A DNA stretch of 34,384 bases from Pseudolabrys sp. (GTDB lineage: Bacteria; Pseudomonadota; Alphaproteobacteria; Rhizobiales; Xanthobacteraceae): the NCBI GenBank assembly GCA_029255525.1, contig JANLJK010000310.1, positions 1-34,384 of the forward strand, read 5' to 3'. The position numbers were made by a program, and so were the translations under genes. Under the pieces are notes generated by a model that made no database searches, was not told the DNA's origin, and worked only from the letters and a program-made list of their open reading frames with translations. Of the stretch, positions 33,512 to 34,384 are shown piece by piece; within the stretch, counting starts at the first letter, position 1; every line of letters starts with the position of its first letter.

Positions 33512-34384
33512 CTAGGTCATTGTGTGCGCCACTTTGATCACGGCGCTTGTGAGCGTGTTTAGCTCATCCGGCGTGATTGTGAAGGCGGGAGCGAGATAAA
33601 TGATATTGCCGAATGGCCTTATGAACACGCCTATGTCCGCGAAGCGCGCGCGCAACATCGATAAGTTATCGATCCGGTCGAACTCGACCACGCCGATCGC
33701 GCCTTTCACGCGCACGTCTTTCACGTTGGGAAATTCGCGCGCGGGAGCCAGCCCCTGTTCGAGCGCGTCGGCGATGGTTGCCACCTGCGCGAGGCGCGGC
33801 TCGCGCTCGAACAGATCGAGCGAGGCATTGGCGGCGGCGCAGGCCAGCGCGTTGGCCATGAAGGTCGGTCCATGCATCAGCGCCTTCATCGGGTCGTCCG
33901 ACCAGAAGGCGTCGAACACCTTGGACGTGGCGATGGTGGCGGCGAGCGGCAGCGTACCGCCGGTCAAGGCTTTCGACAGCGTGATGATGTCGGGCGTGAC
34001 GCCGGCCTCCGTGCAGGCGAACATCGCGCCGGTGCGGCCGAAGCCGGTGAAGATTTCGTCGAAGATCAAGAGCAGGTCGTGCTTGTCGGCAAGCGCGCGC
34101 AGACGCCGCAGCACCGCGGCATCGTGAAACTTCATGCCGCCGGCGCCCTGCACTAACGGTTCGACGATGATCGCGGCGATGTTGTCGCCCTGTTTTGTCA
34201 ATAACGCATCGAGCGCGGCCGTATGCTCGTCGCTATCGGGCAGATTAGTGATGATGTGCTGCGGCAGGAGCCCTGCGAACAGCGCATGCATACCCTCGTC
34301 CGGATCGCAGACCGCCATCGCCCCGGTCGTGTCGCCGTGATAGCCGCCTTTGAAGGCGACGAACTTGGTGCGGCCGCGCGCGCC
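33512..34384 (-). CDS. bioA: Adenosylmethionine-8-amino-7-oxononanoate aminotransferase, 5' end outside the window
   Basis: The reading frame is open to the right edge; the track ORF's M at 34318 is internal. 290 residues are visible of about 420. BioA transfers the amino group of S-adenosylmethionine to make DAPA in biotin synthesis. Visible marks are FKGGYHGDTTGAM (the YHG motif), IFDEIFTGFGRTG, TLSKALTGGTLPLAAT with the PLP lysine, and HGPTFMANALACAAANASL, which is specific to the BioA branch of class III aminotransferases. Other bio genes are not in the window. The amidohydrolase follows directly. Confidence 0.93.
   Translation of the reverse strand, partial: GARGRTKFVAFKGGYHGDTTGAMAVCDPDEGMHALFAGLLPQHIITNLPDSDEHTAALDALLTKQGDNIAAIIVEPLVQGAGGMKFHDAAVLRRLRALADKHDLLLIFDEIFTGFGRTGAMFACTEAGVTPDIITLSKALTGGTLPLAATIATSKVFDAFWSDDPMKALMHGPTFMANALACAAANASLDLFEREPRLAQVATIADALEQGLAPAREFPNVKDVRVKGAIGVVEFDRIDNLSMLRARFADIGVFIRPFGNIIYLAPAFTITPDELNTLTSAVIKVAHTMT

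Overview
The window is about 34 kb of GC-rich DNA. Codon use, start-site choice and gene content suggest a Rhizobiales alphaproteobacterium, probably near Bradyrhizobium, Xanthobacter or Pseudolabrys. This rests on the rlpA-dac-tmk-holB / metG-tatD-MBL gene order, an HWE histidine kinase, a DUF2778 L,D-transpeptidase and GTCATTCCGGG-type intergenic palindromes; placement below order level is inference. I see no plasmid, phage, insertion-sequence or CRISPR signature. About 30 protein genes, one tRNA and one attenuator leader are supported. Many ORF-track lines are antisense shadows, and several true starts lie inside the listed ORFs.

Layout. (1) 1-2988, minus: metG, tatD and an MBL hydrolase cut by the window edge; tatD and the MBL gene are coupled by an ATGA overlap. 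(2) 3252-6709, minus: a membrane-anchored DUF2778 L,D-transpeptidase, an 83-aa conserved-looking protein and a Cache-HWE sensor kinase. (3) 6912-13000: a small secreted 8-Cys protein, a zinc-sensing (CZB) diguanylate cyclase, phoH, a PAP2 phosphatase coupled to a secreted protein, and a large membrane diguanylate cyclase. (4) 13247-15100, plus: a secreted protein built from four copies of a Tyr/Phe-Tyr-Arg...Gly-Trp module. (5) 15142-19254, minus: rlpA, dac, tmk and holB, a cell-envelope and replication operon that in relatives, as I recall, runs straight into metG. Here about 12 kb separates the two halves. (6) 19557-20081: tRNA-Ser(TGA), then a decayed Fic-like fragment. (7) 20082-27722: triple-PAS diguanylate cyclase, divergent LysR/SDR pair, a second secreted 8-Cys protein, an LpxO-like hydroxylase, a DUF3313-like lipoprotein and rimO. 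(8) 27719-29770, minus: a probable auxiliary tryptophanyl-tRNA synthetase preceded by a complete ribosome-mediated attenuator, and an LTXXQ periplasmic protein with its own strong terminator. (9) 29997-32175, plus: a metallophosphoesterase and a Ser/Thr kinase-universal stress protein fusion. (10) 32186-34384, minus: a small secreted protein, an amidohydrolase and the 3' part of bioA.

How the genes work together. Three potentially active diguanylate cyclases, all with GGEEF and an RxxD product-inhibition site, sit in 15 kb with three different sensory inputs (zinc, an extracytoplasmic ligand, PAS). No phosphodiesterase is present, which suggests local input into c-di-GMP. Envelope functions recur: L,D-transpeptidase, D,D-carboxypeptidase, RlpA, PAP2, LpxO-like hydroxylase and many exported proteins.

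The most notable item is the leader upstream of trpS (28793-28957). It combines a -35/-10 promoter, a 16-residue peptide with tandem Trp codons just before the stop, a 1:2 hairpin, a candidate 2:3 antiterminator and a 3:4 terminator with a U8 run. Also notable are the two secreted miniproteins whose cysteine spacings are mirror-symmetric, and a 135-nt cloverleaf-like nested palindrome between dac and tmk.
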